Origin: Gammaproteobacteria bacterium
GTDB lineage: Bacteria; Pseudomonadota; Gammaproteobacteria; Xanthomonadales; SZUA-36
Direction: 5' to 3'
Assembly (NCBI GenBank): GCA_021772935.1
Contig: JAJFLA010000032.1
Location: 124,001-188,000 of the forward strand
Length of the DNA: 64,000 nucleotides
Position 1 is the stretch's first letter. Every line of letters begins with the position of its first letter. The translations under genes and the position numbers were made by a program. The notes under the pieces are model-generated. The model was not told the DNA's origin and ran no database searches. It saw only the letters and a program-made list of their open reading frames with translations. Below are positions 55,914 through 64,000 of the stretch, one piece after another.

Positions 55914-58900
55914 TCATTCCTGCGAGAATACAGGCTTGGCGGTCTTCTGCAAAAACATTGGCTGTCATCGCCAGGATGGGGATGTTCTGCTTGTCGTCTA
56001 AAGAGCGGATTATCCGGGTAGCTTCCAGACCATCCATCTCCGGCATTTGCACGTCCATCAGAACGAGGTCATAAGTGGTTGCAGCAACCATTTTCACGGC
56101 TTCAATGCCATTTTCCGCTGTTTCTACCACCAGGCCGGCTCCACTCAACAACTGCTGCGCCACTTCACAGTTGATGGCATTATCCTCAACCAGCAGAATA
56201 CGTGCACCGCGGTGGCAGTGGTGAATCTGCGTCTCGGCACCTGTTGCCATGTCAGGCATTTCGTCTGGCATGCTGCCATGACCACGCGCCAGCCAGGCAG
56301 TGAACCAGAAAATACTGCCTTTGTCAGGCTCACTCTCCGCCCCTGCCTCGCCACCCATAAGGTGTGCCAGGTGCTGGGTTATGGACAGACCCAGGCCGGT
56401 GCCGCCGTGCTTGCGGGTGGTAGAGGCATCGGCCTGCTCAAAAGCCGTAAACAATCTGGACAGCTTATCTGGCTCGATTCCGATGCCCATATCCTGTACC
56501 TCAAATCGTACCAGTATCTGGTCAACCCGCTCTTCCAGTGTTTTGGCGCGCAAGTAGATCGTACCCTGCTTAGTGAATTTAACGGCGTTGCCAACGTAGT
56601 TGAGCAAGGCCTGACGAAGACGGGTCAAATCACCCCGAAGCCATTGTGGTACACCGTTTTGGTCTGTTTCAAAGACCAGGTCCCGGACCCCGGCCTGCTC
56701 TCTCATGAGTGATTCAACGTGTCCGAAGACGGCATCCAGTTTGAAATCAGCTTGCTCCAGTACGACTTTTCCGGCTTCAATTTTGGACAGGTCCAGGATG
56801 TCATTAATGACGGATAACAGGTGTTCGGAGGAGGTAGATATCTTATCAAGCCATTCCACTTGCTCGGCGGCCAATCCAGCACGCCGCAACAAATGGGTGA
56901 ACCCGGTGATGGCATTCATCGGGGTACGTAATTCGTGGCTCATGCAAGATAAAAAATCAGTTTTGGCCCGGCTGGCGGCCTCGGCTGTATTCTTAGCCTG
57001 TCGTAGTTCGTTTGCTGTGCGATTGTGCTCGGTTTCGTCATGTGACACTGCAACCAGCAATTTGGAGCTTTCGCTTTCAATGACATGCAGTCTTGTTTCA
57101 ACCGGGAATCGTGTGCCATCCTTACGCTGGTGATCTGATCTGATTACAGCACCATCGGGGTCGTTGTTTGTTAGTATTTCATCGAGTCTTTTCGCCAGCT
57201 CTGCTTTGCTGAATCCCGGTACGATTGCATCTGGCCCCAGGCTAAGCAACTCGTCTTGCTCATAACCTAAATATTCCCAGCCAGCGCGATTGGCGTCAAT
57301 GAATTTCATTTTTTCACAATCAATTAGATAAATACCATCAGACGCGCTGTCAAGTGCGGCGCGAAAACGCAATAAGGCCTCATCAGCCTGTTTGCGCAGG
57401 GTGATATCCTCCTGAATCCCAAGAAAATGACTTATTTTACCGCTGGCATCGCGAATCGGGGAAATGGAAACAGCTTGCCAAAATAACTCACCATTCTTAT
57501 TCCTGTTAATGAGTTCACCCTTAAACTCATTACCGTCTTTAATGGTCTTCCAAATCTCCTTATATATATCGGCAGAGGCACGACCCGACTGCAGGATACT
57601 GGGGTTCTGTCCGATGACTTCGGTCGGCGAATAACCCGACATCCTGCTAAACGCTGGATTAACATATTCTATGACGCTTTTGTAATCCGTAATAATGATG
57701 GCGGCGGGACTTTGCTCTACCGCACGGGTTAAATTGCGCAGTTCCCTATTTTTTTCATTTTGTACAGTCAGATCCTGAATCATAGCGGTAAAGATTTGTC
57801 TGTCACCAATGCGACTTTCACTCAAGCCAACGCGTATAGGGATGATTCGGCCGTCTTTGTGCAGACCACTTACTTCGCGTCCACTGCTCATACTCTTGGA
57901 ATGATTAGTCTCACTATAATTTTTGACATGTTTGGCGTGTGTATTCCGATGAGGTTTTGGTATCAACATGTGTAAATTTCTACCCACTACCTCGCCGGCC
58001 AGGTAGCCAAAGATATCTTCTGCTGCCAGGTTGAAAGTCTCAATTACACTCTCTTTATCAATTGTGACAATGCCGTCCATGGCGTGGTCCAGCACGACAC
58101 GCAAAAAGGTTTCGGACTTCGCAAGTGTCGCGGTTGCTTGCTGTTGTAAACGTCTTGTCAAATAAACAAAGGCAAGACCAAGCAAGAGTGTCATGATGAA
58201 CATTACCATCACGGTCACCTGTGTGCTTCGGTAAGACGCGAGTGCTTCGTTTTCGTCGATTTCGGTGGCAAAGCCGATGCCAAGTGCTGTGTCCCACAAC
58301 CAGGCACCAAGCACAGGGACGCCACGATAATCACGATAGGCCTTTGCGCTGCTGCCTGTATTAGCTGCAAGGGCACTTTGAGCCATCAGCGTATAGGGTT
58401 GATGCTCAAGCTCAGCCACTTGATACGAATCTTGCAAAGGGGTAATTAGCAAGTTCTGGCCCGGGTCACGCAACTTGACCTTCAGTAAGCTGTTTTCACC
58501 CGCTGCAATAAGGCCCACGTGCACCAGTTGTTCATTAAAGCGGCTTTCCGTGATCATCAAGCCCTGCCGATCAAAAAGGTAGGTCTCCCCTGTTGCCCCA
58601 ATATTCCCTATGCGGGCAATCTTTGAGAAGGTTTCGAAGGGGTCCAGCCGTACGGCTAATGCTGCAATCACCTGTCCCTTGTCCCATATCGGTACCAGGA
58701 TGAACATCGTCGGGCTATTTTCAATAAGCTGACCAGTATCATTGGGCAGGGGAACATCGGATGGCAGTGGCGGCACCAACTGCGGCACGCCTTGGAATAC
58801 ATTAATAAGATTATTGGTGCGCCAGTTGTCAATCAGGTTCGGCTGGCCGACATTCACATCACGCATTGACGCGAGGTTGGTACAGTCGGGCGCGATGATG

Positions 58901-59277
58901 AACATACCCAAGGCATCTTGCCGCTTCTGGAGGTTCTTGAAAAAAGTTCGGATACTTTGTTGCGCCTCGCTACCGATAAGCGTAGCGGGTTCCCGGGTTG
59001 TTGCGAGCAGTAAGCGGGTATTCTCAATGGTGAATGGGTCAGATGCCCAAACGGACATATCCTTAATCAGGTTTTTCAACCAAACATTCTTGTAGGACTC
59101 ATGCGTTGTCCTCAGCGTTGTCTGTAGTAAACCCAGGGTTCTCTGTCTGAGTTGTGTTTCGACTTGTATGAGCCCAAATGAGGCAACCAGCAAAGTTAAA
59201 ACAATAAAGAAGAACGCTATAACCAACGTTTTTGTGCGAGAGCCTTTTTCCTCTTTTTGCAATGTTCCAGCATGCAT
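55840..59277 (-). CDS. Hybrid histidine kinase with sensor domain, three PAS domains and receiver
   Basis: A 1145-residue protein. Transmembrane helices at about 18-40 and 350-375 enclose a periplasmic dCache-like sensor domain. Three PAS domains follow: about 395-510, 520-640 and 650-770. The HisKA site is SHELRTPMNAITGF (His about 802), the ATPase motifs are LLNYVGNAVKFT, DMGIGIE and GTGLGLSI, and the C-terminal receiver begins ILLVEDNAINCEVAQ with the phospho-acceptor Asp in LVLMDVQMPEMDG. No Hpt domain is in the chain, so a separate phosphotransfer protein is likely. A possible Hpt-like scrap lies at 47.1 kb but is too short. The signal is unknown. Confidence 0.93.
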   Translation of the reverse strand: MHAGTLQKEEKGSRTKTLVIAFFFIVLTLLVASFGLIQVETQLRQRTLGLLQTTLRTTHESYKNVWLKNLIKDMSVWASDPFTIENTRLLLATTREPATLIGSEAQQSIRTFFKNLQKRQDALGMFIIAPDCTNLASMRDVNVGQPNLIDNWRTNNLINVFQGVPQLVPPLPSDVPLPNDTGQLIENSPTMFILVPIWDKGQVIAALAVRLDPFETFSKIARIGNIGATGETYLFDRQGLMITESRFNEQLVHVGLIAAGENSLLKVKLRDPGQNLLITPLQDSYQVAELEHQPYTLMAQSALAANTGSSAKAYRDYRGVPVLGAWLWDTALGIGFATEIDENEALASYRSTQVTVMVMFIMTLLLGLAFVYLTRRLQQQATATLAKSETFLRVVLDHAMDGIVTIDKESVIETFNLAAEDIFGYLAGEVVGRNLHMLIPKPHRNTHAKHVKNYSETNHSKSMSSGREVSGLHKDGRIIPIRVGLSESRIGDRQIFTAMIQDLTVQNEKNRELRNLTRAVEQSPAAIIITDYKSVIEYVNPAFSRMSGYSPTEVIGQNPSILQSGRASADIYKEIWKTIKDGNEFKGELINRNKNGELFWQAVSISPIRDASGKISHFLGIQEDITLRKQADEALLRFRAALDSASDGIYLIDCEKMKFIDANRAGWEYLGYEQDELLSLGPDAIVPGFSKAELAKRLDEILTNNDPDGAVIRSDHQRKDGTRFPVETRLHVIESESSKLLVAVSHDETEHNRTANELRQAKNTAEAASRAKTDFLSCMSHELRTPMNAITGFTHLLRRAGLAAEQVEWLDKISTSSEHLLSVINDILDLSKIEAGKVVLEQADFKLDAVFGHVESLMREQAGVRDLVFETDQNGVPQWLRGDLTRLRQALLNYVGNAVKFTKQGTIYLRAKTLEERVDQILVRFEVQDMGIGIEPDKLSRLFTAFEQADASTTRKHGGTGLGLSITQHLAHLMGGEAGAESEPDKGSIFWFTAWLARGHGSMPDEMPDMATGAETQIHHCHRGARILLVEDNAINCEVAQQLLSGAGLVVETAENGIEAVKMVAATTYDLVLMDVQMPEMDGLEATRIIRSLDDKQNIPILAMTANVFAEDRQACILAGMNDFVAKPIDLEDLFSTISKWLPER

Positions 59278-59346
59278 AAAGATAATTCCGGTTAGCGGAC
59301 GGTTACATGATAGCGCTTAATCTGATCAATGGGTTAACCTATACCA

Positions 59347-59751
59347 ATGATCAAGCGGATACATCACATAAATTTCATAGTAAAAGACCTCAACAAAGCG
59401 GTGCAGCGATATCGTGTGCTATTTGGAGACCCGGTTGGCGGAGTAGAGTCTCTTCCTCAGCGTGGTGTAAAGCTGGCGCGATTTAAGGTGGCTGAGACTT
59501 GGTTGATTCTGGTGCAGCCTGTAGGTGATGAAGGCGTGCCAGCGCAATATTTAAAAAAACACGGCGAGGGCTTTTTTCTGATTTCCTGCCAGGTTGATGA
59601 TGTCAGGAATGCCTCAAAGTTGGTTTCATCGAAGGGTATTCACGTATTGGATCAGCATCCACGCCAAGGGCTCGATGATTGGAGAGTGATGGATTTAAGC
59701 CCGGACGACCTGTTTGGTGCTGATTTTCAATTGCTTGAGTCAGATGAGTAG
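59347..59751 (+). CDS. VOC-fold protein (glyoxalase/methylmalonyl-CoA epimerase-like)
   Basis: A 134-residue single-domain VOC protein: IHHINFIVKDLNKAVQRYRVLFG, VAETWLILVQPVG and FFLISCQVDDV, with metal-type His and Glu residues spread through the two beta-alpha modules. The layout is close to methylmalonyl-CoA epimerase or glyoxalase I-like proteins, so it may act on an acyl-CoA epimer of the neighbouring CoA pathway. It faces the leuD-like gene across 36 bases. Confidence 0.65.
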   Translation: MIKRIHHINFIVKDLNKAVQRYRVLFGDPVGGVESLPQRGVKLARFKVAETWLILVQPVGDEGVPAQYLKKHGEGFFLISCQVDDVRNASKLVSSKGIHVLDQHPRQGLDDWRVMDLSPDDLFGADFQLLESDE

Positions 59752-59787
59752 CTTATGTATGTGTTCGTATTGATAAATTAATTTTCT

Positions 59788-60366
59788 TTATACCTGCTGT
59801 GCCCCCTCGTAAACTTCAATTTCATCACGATGTTGGAGCAGGTAATCAAGCGGGTTAATGTCGTTGATCAAGCAATATGAAGTGAATCGATCTAATGGGA
59901 ATTCTCTGCGTCCATGTCCTGGTATTTCAATTTGCCGTGATTTGATGTCGATATTCAGTGACTGTTTATCCTGTTGAAGTAAAAAAGCCAGGGTCTCGGG
60001 ATCAACCATTATTAACAACAAACCGTTATTAAGCGCATTGGTATAGAAAATGTCGCCAAAACGCGTGCTGATGACTGCCTTAAAGCCGGCATCAAGCAAG
60101 CTCCACACTGCATGCTCCCGTGATGAACCGCAGCCGAAATTATCACCCGTCACCAGTATTTTTTGGCGGCAGCAATCCATGTTCTTGAAAGACTGAAATT
60201 GATTGCTTGCAGGGTTTTCGCGCCAATCTCTGAAACAGTACTGCCCTAAGCCCTCCCGCTTGGTCGTTGTCAGGAAGCGGGCAGGGTAAATCTGGTCTGT
60301 ATCAATGTTGTCCACAGCTAAGTTGAATGTTTGGCTTGTGAAACCGCTATTCTGGTTGCTAGACAT
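59788..60366 (-). CDS. leuD: Aconitase-family small subunit, LeuD-like
   Basis: A 192-residue small-subunit swivel domain: DNIDTDQIYPARFL at the start and VTGDNFGCGSSREHAVWSLLDAGFKAVI in the middle, where the conserved GCGSSREHA loop binds the substrate's carboxylate. With the upstream LeuC-like subunit it forms an isopropylmalate-isomerase-type dehydratase. The ATG at 60366 overlaps the leuC stop by 8 bases. leuA and leuB are absent nearby, so the physiological substrate may not be isopropylmalate. Confidence 0.85.
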   Translation of the reverse strand: MSSNQNSGFTSQTFNLAVDNIDTDQIYPARFLTTTKREGLGQYCFRDWRENPASNQFQSFKNMDCCRQKILVTGDNFGCGSSREHAVWSLLDAGFKAVISTRFGDIFYTNALNNGLLLIMVDPETLAFLLQQDKQSLNIDIKSRQIEIPGHGRREFPLDRFTSYCLINDINPLDYLLQHRDEIEVYEGAQQV

Positions 60367-61771
60367 GAGTTCCTTCCATGTATGCGCTCGGGTCAGTGAC
60401 AACCCCGGTAATAGCACATATGGCGGCAGTTAAAGGACTGGCCAATAAGGTGCGAGCTCCTGGTCCTTGTCTACCTTCAAAATTGCGGTTGCTGGTGCTG
60501 ACCACGAACTCACCAGGCGCAGCTATATCACCATTCATGGCGACGCACATCGAACAACCTGGGTTGCGCCATTGTGCCCCTGCTTCGATAAACACACGAT
60601 CCAGGCCCTCATCCTCAGCTTGTTTTTTGATAGTTTCAGACCCAGGCACAATCATCACACGAGTGCCAACAGCCACTTTCTTGTTGCGCATGAGATTGGC
60701 TGCGGCTCGTAAATCTGTGATTCTGGCGTTGGTGCAACTGCCAATGAATACCACATCTACAATCTGTCCATGGAGTGGCTTACCTGCGGTTAAACCCATA
60801 TAATTCAGAGCTTTATATAGTGACCCGGAAGAGTCATCATGAGGAATATTGGCTCCGACAGGAATAACCATGCCTGGGTTTGTTCCCCACGAGATGGTTG
60901 GCTTGATGCGGTTTGCGTTAATACTAATGCTGGAATCAAAGTGGGCGTCAGGGTCTGAATATAGTTGTTTCCAACTGGCGAGCTTTGTTGTCCAAGCCTC
61001 TCCTTCAGGAACAAGTGGGCGGCCTTTCAGGTATTTGAATGTGGTTTCATCTGGGGCGATCATGCCGGCTTTTGCACCGCATTCAATGGACATGTTACAC
61101 AGTGTCATACGTGACTCCATATCCATGGAGCGGATGGTAGAGCCACAATATTCAATCACATGGCCTGTAGCTCCATCAACACCAATCTGTCCGATAATGT
61201 ACAGGCTAACATCCTTGGCACTGGTGTAAGGGTTCAGTGCACCATTCACTTCTATCCGCATGCTGCGAGGTTTACGTTGCAACAGGCATTGTGTTGCCAG
61301 CACATGAGCAACCTCAGTAGTGCCAATACCAAAAGCCAGCGCGCCAAATGCGCCGTGAGTGCTGGTGTGACTGTCACCACAAACCACGGTCAGTCCAGGT
61401 TGAGTTGCTCCCAATTCAGGACCTATCACATGCACAATGCCTCGTTGCGGGCTATCCCAGTCATGTAGGGTGATGTCAAATTTGCGGCAGTTATGGCGCA
61501 AGGCTTCAACCTGTTTCTCGGCTTCACGGCTGACATAATTTAGTTGGCCGGAAGCATCTGTTGGCAATGTGGGTACAGCATGATCAAGTGTTGCAAGACA
61601 ACGATCTGGTCTGTGTACCTTAAGATTCAAGCTGTCAAGTTTTTCAAAGGCCTGTGGTGAACTGACTTCATGTATCAGGTGTAAATCAATATACACAATG
61701 GCCGGTGCCTGAGGTTTTTCTTCCCGGACGGTGTGGCTGTGCCAAATTTTGTCAAACAGTGTTTGGCTCAT
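60359..61771 (-). CDS. leuC: Aconitase-family large subunit, LeuC-like
   Basis: A 470-residue large subunit. TLFDKIWHSHTV is the start of LeuC proteins, VCGDSHTSTHGAFGALAFGIG is the hallmark, and the [4Fe-4S] Cys ligands are in GSCTNARITDL and GCSMCVAMNGD. It would hydrate or dehydrate a branched C5-C7 dicarboxylic acid. It is the second gene in a GntR-leuC-leuD run on the minus strand (49 bases after the regulator). The neighbouring CoA-transferase and HMG-CoA-lyase-like genes suggest citramalate, mesaconate or itaconate chemistry as an alternative to leucine synthesis. Confidence 0.88.
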   Translation of the reverse strand: MSQTLFDKIWHSHTVREEKPQAPAIVYIDLHLIHEVSSPQAFEKLDSLNLKVHRPDRCLATLDHAVPTLPTDASGQLNYVSREAEKQVEALRHNCRKFDITLHDWDSPQRGIVHVIGPELGATQPGLTVVCGDSHTSTHGAFGALAFGIGTTEVAHVLATQCLLQRKPRSMRIEVNGALNPYTSAKDVSLYIIGQIGVDGATGHVIEYCGSTIRSMDMESRMTLCNMSIECGAKAGMIAPDETTFKYLKGRPLVPEGEAWTTKLASWKQLYSDPDAHFDSSISINANRIKPTISWGTNPGMVIPVGANIPHDDSSGSLYKALNYMGLTAGKPLHGQIVDVVFIGSCTNARITDLRAAANLMRNKKVAVGTRVMIVPGSETIKKQAEDEGLDRVFIEAGAQWRNPGCSMCVAMNGDIAAPGEFVVSTSNRNFEGRQGPGARTLLASPLTAAICAITGVVTDPSAYMEGTHV

Positions 61772-61820
61772 TGACTACTCACACTTTGCAGTGAGCTGTT
61801 CAGAGGTTCCCGAGTCCGGA

Positions 61821-62606
61821 CTAGGTGTCGGCATCAAGTTCCATATCTATTCGGTACTCAAACCGTTCCGGGTGATACAGCACTCTCAGATAATCAACCG
61901 GGTTCTCTTGAGAATGGTGGTTTTGAAAGGAAAGACGGGTCAGGCTCAATAACGCGGTACCACGTTCAACCCCCAAAGCTTTGGCGGCCTCAGCATTCGC
62001 CGCGCAGGCAGTCAGTGATTGCTTGATAAAAGAAACTCTAAAACCCTTGCTGCGAAAATAGGTCATTCGTGGCGTGTGTTCGAACACCGTGGGGTCTTCA
62101 GGCAAATCTACAATTCGGGTCCAACTGCTGTAATAGCCAAAACGGATAGCGTCATGCTGCCGGACGCGCCGTAACTGTAGAATTTGTTTTTCGGGGGCTA
62201 AACCTAAAAGCTGACGGATTTTCTTTGGAGGCCGCGCCATTCGACATTGCAAGGTGACGGCGGTCGAGCTTTGTCCGATAGATTCAATTTCCTGTAAAAG
62301 CCCTACCATGGGGGCGTGCATCGGTGATGTAGTGGATTCATGCGTGACGTGTGTCCCACGCCCACGCTGTCTTTCCACAAAACCCTCGCGTGCCAATTCG
62401 TCCATCGCACGTTTGCTTGTGATTCTGGACACTCCAAATTCTTCTGACAACTGGCCTTCTGTTGGCAGTTGTGAGCCATTGATGAATGTGCCATCAAGAA
62501 TACCGTTCTTCAAAAGCTTGTAGAGTTGGAAATACAGTGGTGTAGGCAGGTCCTTTGACAGAGCCTGACGTTGTTTCTGGCTGAACACAGTGTGTAGTTC
62601 AATCAT
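61821..62606 (-). CDS. GntR/HutC-family regulator with UTRA domain
   Basis: A 261-residue regulator. The N-terminal winged helix (about 20-85) reads PLYFQLYKLLKNGILDGTF, LPTEGQLSEEFGVSRITSKRAMDEL and GFVERQRGRGTHV; the rest is a UTRA ligand domain (about 100-255). UTRA proteins sense small metabolites. It is divergent from the CoA-transferase gene, and the palindrome at 62638 lies in the shared gap, so it probably controls both directions. Confidence 0.9.
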   Translation of the reverse strand: MIELHTVFSQKQRQALSKDLPTPLYFQLYKLLKNGILDGTFINGSQLPTEGQLSEEFGVSRITSKRAMDELAREGFVERQRGRGTHVTHESTTSPMHAPMVGLLQEIESIGQSSTAVTLQCRMARPPKKIRQLLGLAPEKQILQLRRVRQHDAIRFGYYSSWTRIVDLPEDPTVFEHTPRMTYFRSKGFRVSFIKQSLTACAANAEAAKALGVERGTALLSLTRLSFQNHHSQENPVDYLRVLYHPERFEYRIDMELDADT

Positions 62607-62637
62607 TGTTCATTATTATTTTGATTGCGCATTGCAT

Positions 62638-62665
62638 TTTAATGTTACATTAATATAACATTAAA
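62638..62665. promoter_or_regulatory. Candidate GntR operator palindrome
   Basis: A perfect 10-base inverted repeat, TTTAATGTTA (62638-62647) and TAACATTAAA (62656-62665), is separated by 8 bases in the gap between the divergent GntR and CaiB-type genes. GntR/HutC operators are AT-rich palindromes near promoters, so this is the best operator candidate in the gap. Confidence 0.6.
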
Positions 62666-62741
62666 TCCTATGCAACTTCGGAGTCATCATTCTTTTGCGG
62701 ATTAAAGTCGTGTTAAACATTGAGAACAGTCTGTCCGCAAC

Positions 62742-63941
62742 ATGAGTAAGGCGTTGACTGGTATTCGGATTCTCGATCTGACTCATATGCTGTCTGGGCC
62801 TTATGGCGCCATGATTCTCGCTGATCTGGGCGCAGAAACGATCAAGGTCGAACCCTTGCAGGGTGAAGGTACTCGCAAGCTGATGGCAAATGATAGCAAC
62901 AACTCTCTTGATGGGATGGGTGCTTACTATATTACTCTCAACCGTAATAAGAAAAGTGTTGCCATTGACCTTAAAAGTGAAAAAGGCCTGGCGGTTTTTT
63001 ATGATCTGGTACGTCAATCTGATGTGGTTATCAGCAATTTTGGCGCCACCGTACCCGGGCGATTAAAAATTGACTACGAGAACCTTAGCAAAATCAATCC
63101 TGCCATTATCACCTGTACCGTGACCGGTTATGGCTCCGATGGCCCCAGCCCTAACCGGCCAGCCTTTGATCAGGTGGCACAGGCTACTGGTGGCGGTATG
63201 TCGATTACTGGTACTGATGTGGACCACCCGGTACGTGCTGGTATTCCGATTGGAGATCTCGGTGGGGGTATGTTTGCAGTCATGGGTATCCAGTCTGCTC
63301 TGCTGGAACGTCATCGCAGTGGTAAGGGCCAACATGTCGATATCTCGATGCTCGACTGCCAGATTTCCATGCTGAACTATATGGCAACGATGTTTTTTCT
63401 TAACGGAAATGACCCCAAACCGATTGGTAATGCGCATTTTGTGCATGTTCCTTATAACACCTACAAAACCTCCGATGGTTATATTGTGATCGCAGTGATT
63501 ACCGACAATTTTTGGCACAACTTAAAACAACTTGTACAAATCAAAGAATTTGACAATCCCATCTACGACTTTCAACCAGGCCGCTGGCAAGATCGTGACC
63601 TGATTAATGCAAAGCTCAATGAGGCGCTTACTGTAAATACCACAAAATACTGGTTGGGTCAGTTGCAGGAAAAGAAGATTCCGTGCGCGCCTGTTAACCG
63701 TTTTAGCGAAGCACTCAGTGACGAACAGGTATTACACCGCAATATGGTGGTTGACCTCAAACATCCAGATGGCAAGTCCACACGAGGGCCGGGCAATCCA
63801 ATCAAGCTGTCGCGGAATAACGAAGAGTCATTCACTGCGGCCCCCAAGCTTGGCCAGGATACCGATGCTGTGTTGGAGCAGTTATTGGGTTATAACCCAG
63901 ATCAAATTTCAACGCTCAAACAACAAGGTGCTATTGCCTGA
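62742..63941 (+). CDS. CaiB/BaiF family III CoA-transferase
   Basis: A 399-residue CoA-transferase. GIRILDLTHMLSGPYGAMILADLGAETIKVEP is the family start, RNKKSVAIDLKSEKG and TVTGYGSDGPSPNRPAFDQVAQATGG follow, and the catalytic Asp is in DISMLDCQISML (about residue 205). Compared with the CaiB-type protein at 39 kb, the PAFDQVAQA motif suggests a true transferase rather than a racemase, of the succinyl-CoA:dicarboxylate type. The stop overlaps the start of the HMG-CoA-lyase-like gene (TGATG). Confidence 0.85.
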   Translation: MSKALTGIRILDLTHMLSGPYGAMILADLGAETIKVEPLQGEGTRKLMANDSNNSLDGMGAYYITLNRNKKSVAIDLKSEKGLAVFYDLVRQSDVVISNFGATVPGRLKIDYENLSKINPAIITCTVTGYGSDGPSPNRPAFDQVAQATGGGMSITGTDVDHPVRAGIPIGDLGGGMFAVMGIQSALLERHRSGKGQHVDISMLDCQISMLNYMATMFFLNGNDPKPIGNAHFVHVPYNTYKTSDGYIVIAVITDNFWHNLKQLVQIKEFDNPIYDFQPGRWQDRDLINAKLNEALTVNTTKYWLGQLQEKKIPCAPVNRFSEALSDEQVLHRNMVVDLKHPDGKSTRGPGNPIKLSRNNEESFTAAPKLGQDTDAVLEQLLGYNPDQISTLKQQGAIA

Positions 63942-64000
63942 TGTCGGGCAAAGTCATCATTAATGATGTAGGGCCACGCGATGGCTTGCAAAACCAGTCA
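63941..64000 (+). CDS. HMG-CoA-lyase-like protein, N-terminal part (3' end outside window)
   Basis: The 20 visible codons start with ATG overlapping the upstream stop and include INDVGPRDGLQNQS, the invariant N-terminal signature of hydroxymethylglutaryl-CoA lyases and their relatives, where the Asp and Arg are catalytic. With a CoA-transferase just before it, it may cleave a citramalyl-CoA- or HMG-CoA-type ester. The rest lies outside the window. Confidence 0.8.
   Translation, partial: MSGKVIINDVGPRDGLQNQS

Overview
The window looks like a chromosome segment of a free-living, probably marine, gammaproteobacterium. The pointers are a fabA-fabB pair, dnaX-ybaB-recR next to a bacterial SRP RNA of about 114 nt, sbcB, tesB, a fused CysN/CysC, and a dgcN-dgcA D-glutamate pair of the type described in marine Proteobacteria. 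Base composition is near balanced throughout. No tRNA, rRNA or CRISPR array was seen.

Layout. 1-3.6 kb: an accessory ubiquitin-like cassette. It holds the 3' part of a metallo-beta-lactamase-fold gene, a single-chain E2-E1-JAB protein and a small membrane protein, followed by a decayed IS6-family transposase (3.7-4.1 kb). 4.35-5.7 kb: an ECF sigma factor between two small membrane proteins. 6-14.5 kb: a surface-polysaccharide and lipid-like group (metallophosphoesterase, CDP-glycerol-transferase-like GT-B, sulfotransferase, GT2, MmgE/PrpD, NTP transferase, fabA, fabB). 14.6-17.9 kb: dgcN, dgcA and an aromatic-type aminotransferase. 18-29.4 kb: an electron-transfer locus with an ankyrin/Sel1 protein, an Fe-S/FAD oxidoreductase, a b-type membrane protein, cytochromes with 21 and 39 CXXCH motifs, and a predicted outer-membrane barrel. 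29.5-34.7 kb: a branched-chain keto acid dehydrogenase (E1 alpha, E1 beta, E2), leucine dehydrogenase and a divergent Lrp-type regulator. 34.8-44.1 kb: TetR, thiolase, FadB/J-like protein, CaiB-type racemase and pyruvate carboxylase, with two inverted 246-bp MITE-like elements at 34.8 and 40.4 kb. 44.2-47 kb: cysD-cysNC. 47.2-59.3 kb: housekeeping genes and a hybrid histidine kinase. 59.3-64 kb: a GntR-controlled leuCD-like / CoA-transferase / HMG-CoA-lyase-like group cut by the window edge.

Working together. CysD and CysNC make PAPS, the donor a sulfotransferase such as the one at 8.3 kb would use. The BCAA genes, the beta-oxidation genes and pyruvate carboxylase form a plausible route from branched-chain or fatty acyl-CoA to central metabolism. 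The 20-29 kb genes have the parts of an inner-membrane to periplasm to outer-membrane electron conduit.

The strongest candidates for something new are the ubiquitin-like cassette at the left edge, where the metallo-beta-lactamase protein ends in a flexible tail that could be the conjugation substrate, and the multiheme conduit, whose largest cytochrome grew by duplication of a 279-bp unit. All functional statements rest on motif reading by eye; no database search was possible.
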